From Chthoniobacterales bacterium (GTDB lineage Bacteria; Verrucomicrobiota; Verrucomicrobiia; Chthoniobacterales; UBA10450): a DNA stretch of 6,456 nt. A program made the translations under genes and the position numbers. Shown here piece after piece: positions 5,369-6,456 of this stretch. Position 1 is the first letter of the stretch, and the number at the start of each line of letters is the position of its first letter. The notes below the pieces were generated by a model. It ran no database searches. It was not told the origin of the DNA and worked only from the letters and a program-made list of their open reading frames with translations. Location: contig JACCZQ010000544.1 in the NCBI GenBank assembly GCA_013695905.1, positions 1-6,456 of the forward strand, given 5' to 3'.

Positions 5369-6031
5369 TTGCTGGACCTCGCCCAAATCAAAACCCGCGC
5401 CGAAGCCGCCGTGTCAGGCGCGAAGCTCGAGATCATCCCAAACCCCGGTCCAGCAAACCAGCCGTCGCTGTTGCTCGATCACGAACACGCGGTGGAGGTG
5501 GTGCGGTTCCTCCGCGACGACCCGCAACTGCAGCTCGACTTTTGCTCGAATGCGACGGGTGTGGATTGGCTCGATCGCACGGTGAAGAAGACGGTGAAGG
5601 TGAAGCAGATCGTCGAGGGCGAGGAGAAGGAGGTGAACCAGACGACGGGGGAGAATATCCCCGGTTATCTGGAGGCGGTGTATCACCTCTACTCGATCGC
5701 TCTGAAGCACGGCCCGGCGGTGGTGCGGCTCCGCACGGCGAATCGCGGGGATGGGGCGCGGCTGCCGTCGCTGACGCCGGTATATCGGAGCGCGGAGTTT
5801 CAGGAGCGGGAGATCTTTGACCTCTACGGAATCAGGTTTGATGGGCATCCTGATCTGCGGCGGATTCTGATGTGGGATGAGTTCACCGACTTTCCGATGC
5901 GGAAAGATTATGTACCGCCGGATGATTTCGAATACGAGCCGACACCGCACGATGAGGTGCTGGAGCGGGCAAAGGAGCATTACCCGGCGCGGCCGCAGGT
6001 GGATGGCGCGGAGGCTTTGACGCCGCAATGA
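5369..6031 (+). CDS. nuoC: NADH-quinone oxidoreductase subunit C
   Basis: NuoC (30 kDa subunit homologue) is a peripheral subunit of the quinone-reducing module of complex I. It has 220 residues, as a separate gene rather than fused to nuoD. The family signature spans about 141-181: [20 protein letters not shown] followed by [12 protein letters not shown] and PMRKDY. The N-terminal part has the usual [14 protein letters not shown] strand region (56-69). A charged stretch rich in Lys and Glu at about 73-98 looks longer than in the E. coli and Thermus proteins. The start is taken as TTG at 5369; no ATG or GTG occurs upstream in frame after the cassette, and the next candidate, GTG at 5411, would remove 14 residues. 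No Shine-Dalgarno is visible because the inverted repeat ends immediately before it. The stop overlaps an ATG at 6028. Confidence 0.95.
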   Translation: MLDLAQIKTRAEAAVSGAKLEIIPNPGPANQPSLLLDHEHAVEVVRFLRDDPQLQLDFCSNATGVDWLDRTVKKTVKVKQIVEGEEKEVNQTTGENIPGYLEAVYHLYSIALKHGPAVVRLRTANRGDGARLPSLTPVYRSAEFQEREIFDLYGIRFDGHPDLRRILMWDEFTDFPMRKDYVPPDDFEYEPTPHDEVLERAKEHYPARPQVDGAEALTPQ

Positions 6032-6123
6032 AACGGTCCGCAGATTTCCGCAGATTCTTGTCTCGCGTTTCCAATCTGCGGCCATCTGCGAAATCTGCGG
6101 ATACCACACCTGCACCCAGATGA
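6028..6123 (+). CDS. Possible 31-residue minigene bridging nuoC and nuoD
   Basis: An open frame from the ATG at 6028, which overlaps the nuoC stop as ATGA, to the TGA at 6121-6123, which overlaps the nuoD ATG at 6120 as ATGA. It encodes 31 residues rich in Arg, Lys and Ser (starting [14 protein letters not shown]), almost all read from palindromic repeat D. No protein family is recognised. Its plausible role is to carry ribosomes from nuoC to nuoD by stop/start coupling, not to make a functional peptide. It may be accidental. Confidence 0.4.
   Translation: MKRSADFRRFLSRVSNLRPSAKSADTTPAPR
6037..6101. repeat. Palindromic repeat, family D
   Basis: The left arm at 6037-6056 (TCCGCAGATTTCCGCAGATT) pairs with the right arm at 6083-6101 (CATCTGCGAAATCTGCGGA) with one gap and one mismatch; an extra AATCTGCGG word lies at 6073-6081. 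The basic word is CCGCAGATT. It sits between nuoC and nuoD and resembles family A in design (short words repeated within each arm) but not in sequence. Confidence 0.85.
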
Positions 6124-6456
6124 CGACCGGCTTTCAAGAACTCACGGAAGCACCACCGCCAGGGATGACCTCGCGGCTCGATGGCGAGCTGCTCGAGATT
6201 TCGATGGGGCCGCAGCATCCCTCCACGCACGGGGTGTTCCGCATGAACGTCACGCTCGATGGCGAGATCGTGACGAAACTGAAGCCGGTCTTCGGTTATC
6301 TCCATCGGAATCATGAGCAGATCGGCGAGCGCACGAGCTATCTCGGCTCGATGCCTTATACGGATCGGCTCGATTACTTTTGCTCGCTGACGAATAACTG
6401 GGCCTACGCGCTCAGCGTCGAGAAGCTCGCCGGCATCGAGGTACCGGAACGCGCGG
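6120..6456 (+). CDS. nuoD: NADH-quinone oxidoreductase subunit D (partial, 5' end only)
   Basis: NuoD (49 kDa homologue) forms, with NuoB, the quinone-reduction site of complex I. 112 residues are visible before the right edge. The signature GPQHPSTHG is at about 30-38, followed by [13 protein letters not shown] (58-70), [15 protein letters not shown] (72-86) and [20 protein letters not shown]. By alignment from memory with Thermus Nqo4, H37 and Y86 correspond to the two quinone-headgroup residues (His38 and Tyr87 there), so the site looks intact as far as visible. The ATG at 6120 gives a normal N-terminus, with [13 protein letters not shown] about 20 residues in. No clear Shine-Dalgarno is present; translation may depend on coupling with the frame at 6028-6123. 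Confidence 0.96.
   Translation, partial: MTTGFQELTEAPPPGMTSRLDGELLEISMGPQHPSTHGVFRMNVTLDGEIVTKLKPVFGYLHRNHEQIGERTSYLGSMPYTDRLDYFCSLTNNWAYALSVEKLAGIEVPERA

Overview
The window is a GC-rich stretch of bacterial chromosome carrying two divergent pieces of the respiratory complex I (NADH:quinone oxidoreductase, nuo) gene set, with an NADP-type glutamate dehydrogenase gene between them. High-confidence genes are nuoJ (partial) and nuoH on the minus strand, and gdhA, nuoA, nuoB, a four-helix-bundle (S23/IVP family) gene, nuoC and nuoD (partial) on the plus strand. An orphan HicB-like antitoxin gene lies between gdhA and nuoA. The separate nuoC and nuoD, the scarcity of good Shine-Dalgarno sites, the S23 gene and the palindromic extragenic repeats suggest Verrucomicrobia or a relative in the PVC group. 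That placement is an inference from general character, not from a search.

Layout: 1-1624 (minus) holds nuoH overlapping nuoJ by 4 bp, with nuoJ running off the left edge. 1625-1771 is the divergent intergenic region. 1772-3133 is gdhA. 3134-3862 is a repeat-rich spacer with two near-identical ~110 bp palindromic repeats in direct orientation, the orphan hicB, and two unrelated palindromic repeats. 3863-4866 is nuoA-nuoB with a 4 bp overlap. 4862-5367 is a cassette: a four-helix-bundle gene enclosed by 40 bp inverted repeats, sitting exactly between nuoB and nuoC. 5369-6031 is nuoC. 6037-6101 is a fifth palindromic repeat family, read through by a 31-codon minigene that overlaps the nuoC stop and the nuoD start. 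6120 to the right edge is nuoD.

NuoA, H and J are membrane-arm subunits, and NuoB, C and D form the quinone-reducing connecting module of one complex, so both clusters serve the same machine although they are split and inverted. nuoI, usually between nuoH and nuoJ, is absent there. GdhA links ammonium assimilation to 2-oxoglutarate and has no direct part in complex I.

The most interesting material is between the genes. The S23 cassette has inverted repeats that encode both ends of its protein and reach into the nuoB stop and up to the nuoC start. There are traces of an old duplication of the gdhA-end / repeat / nuoA-start segment, including a hicB gene whose 3' end looks copied from the end of gdhA. 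The palindrome between nuoC and nuoD preserves stop/start overlaps on both sides through a minigene.
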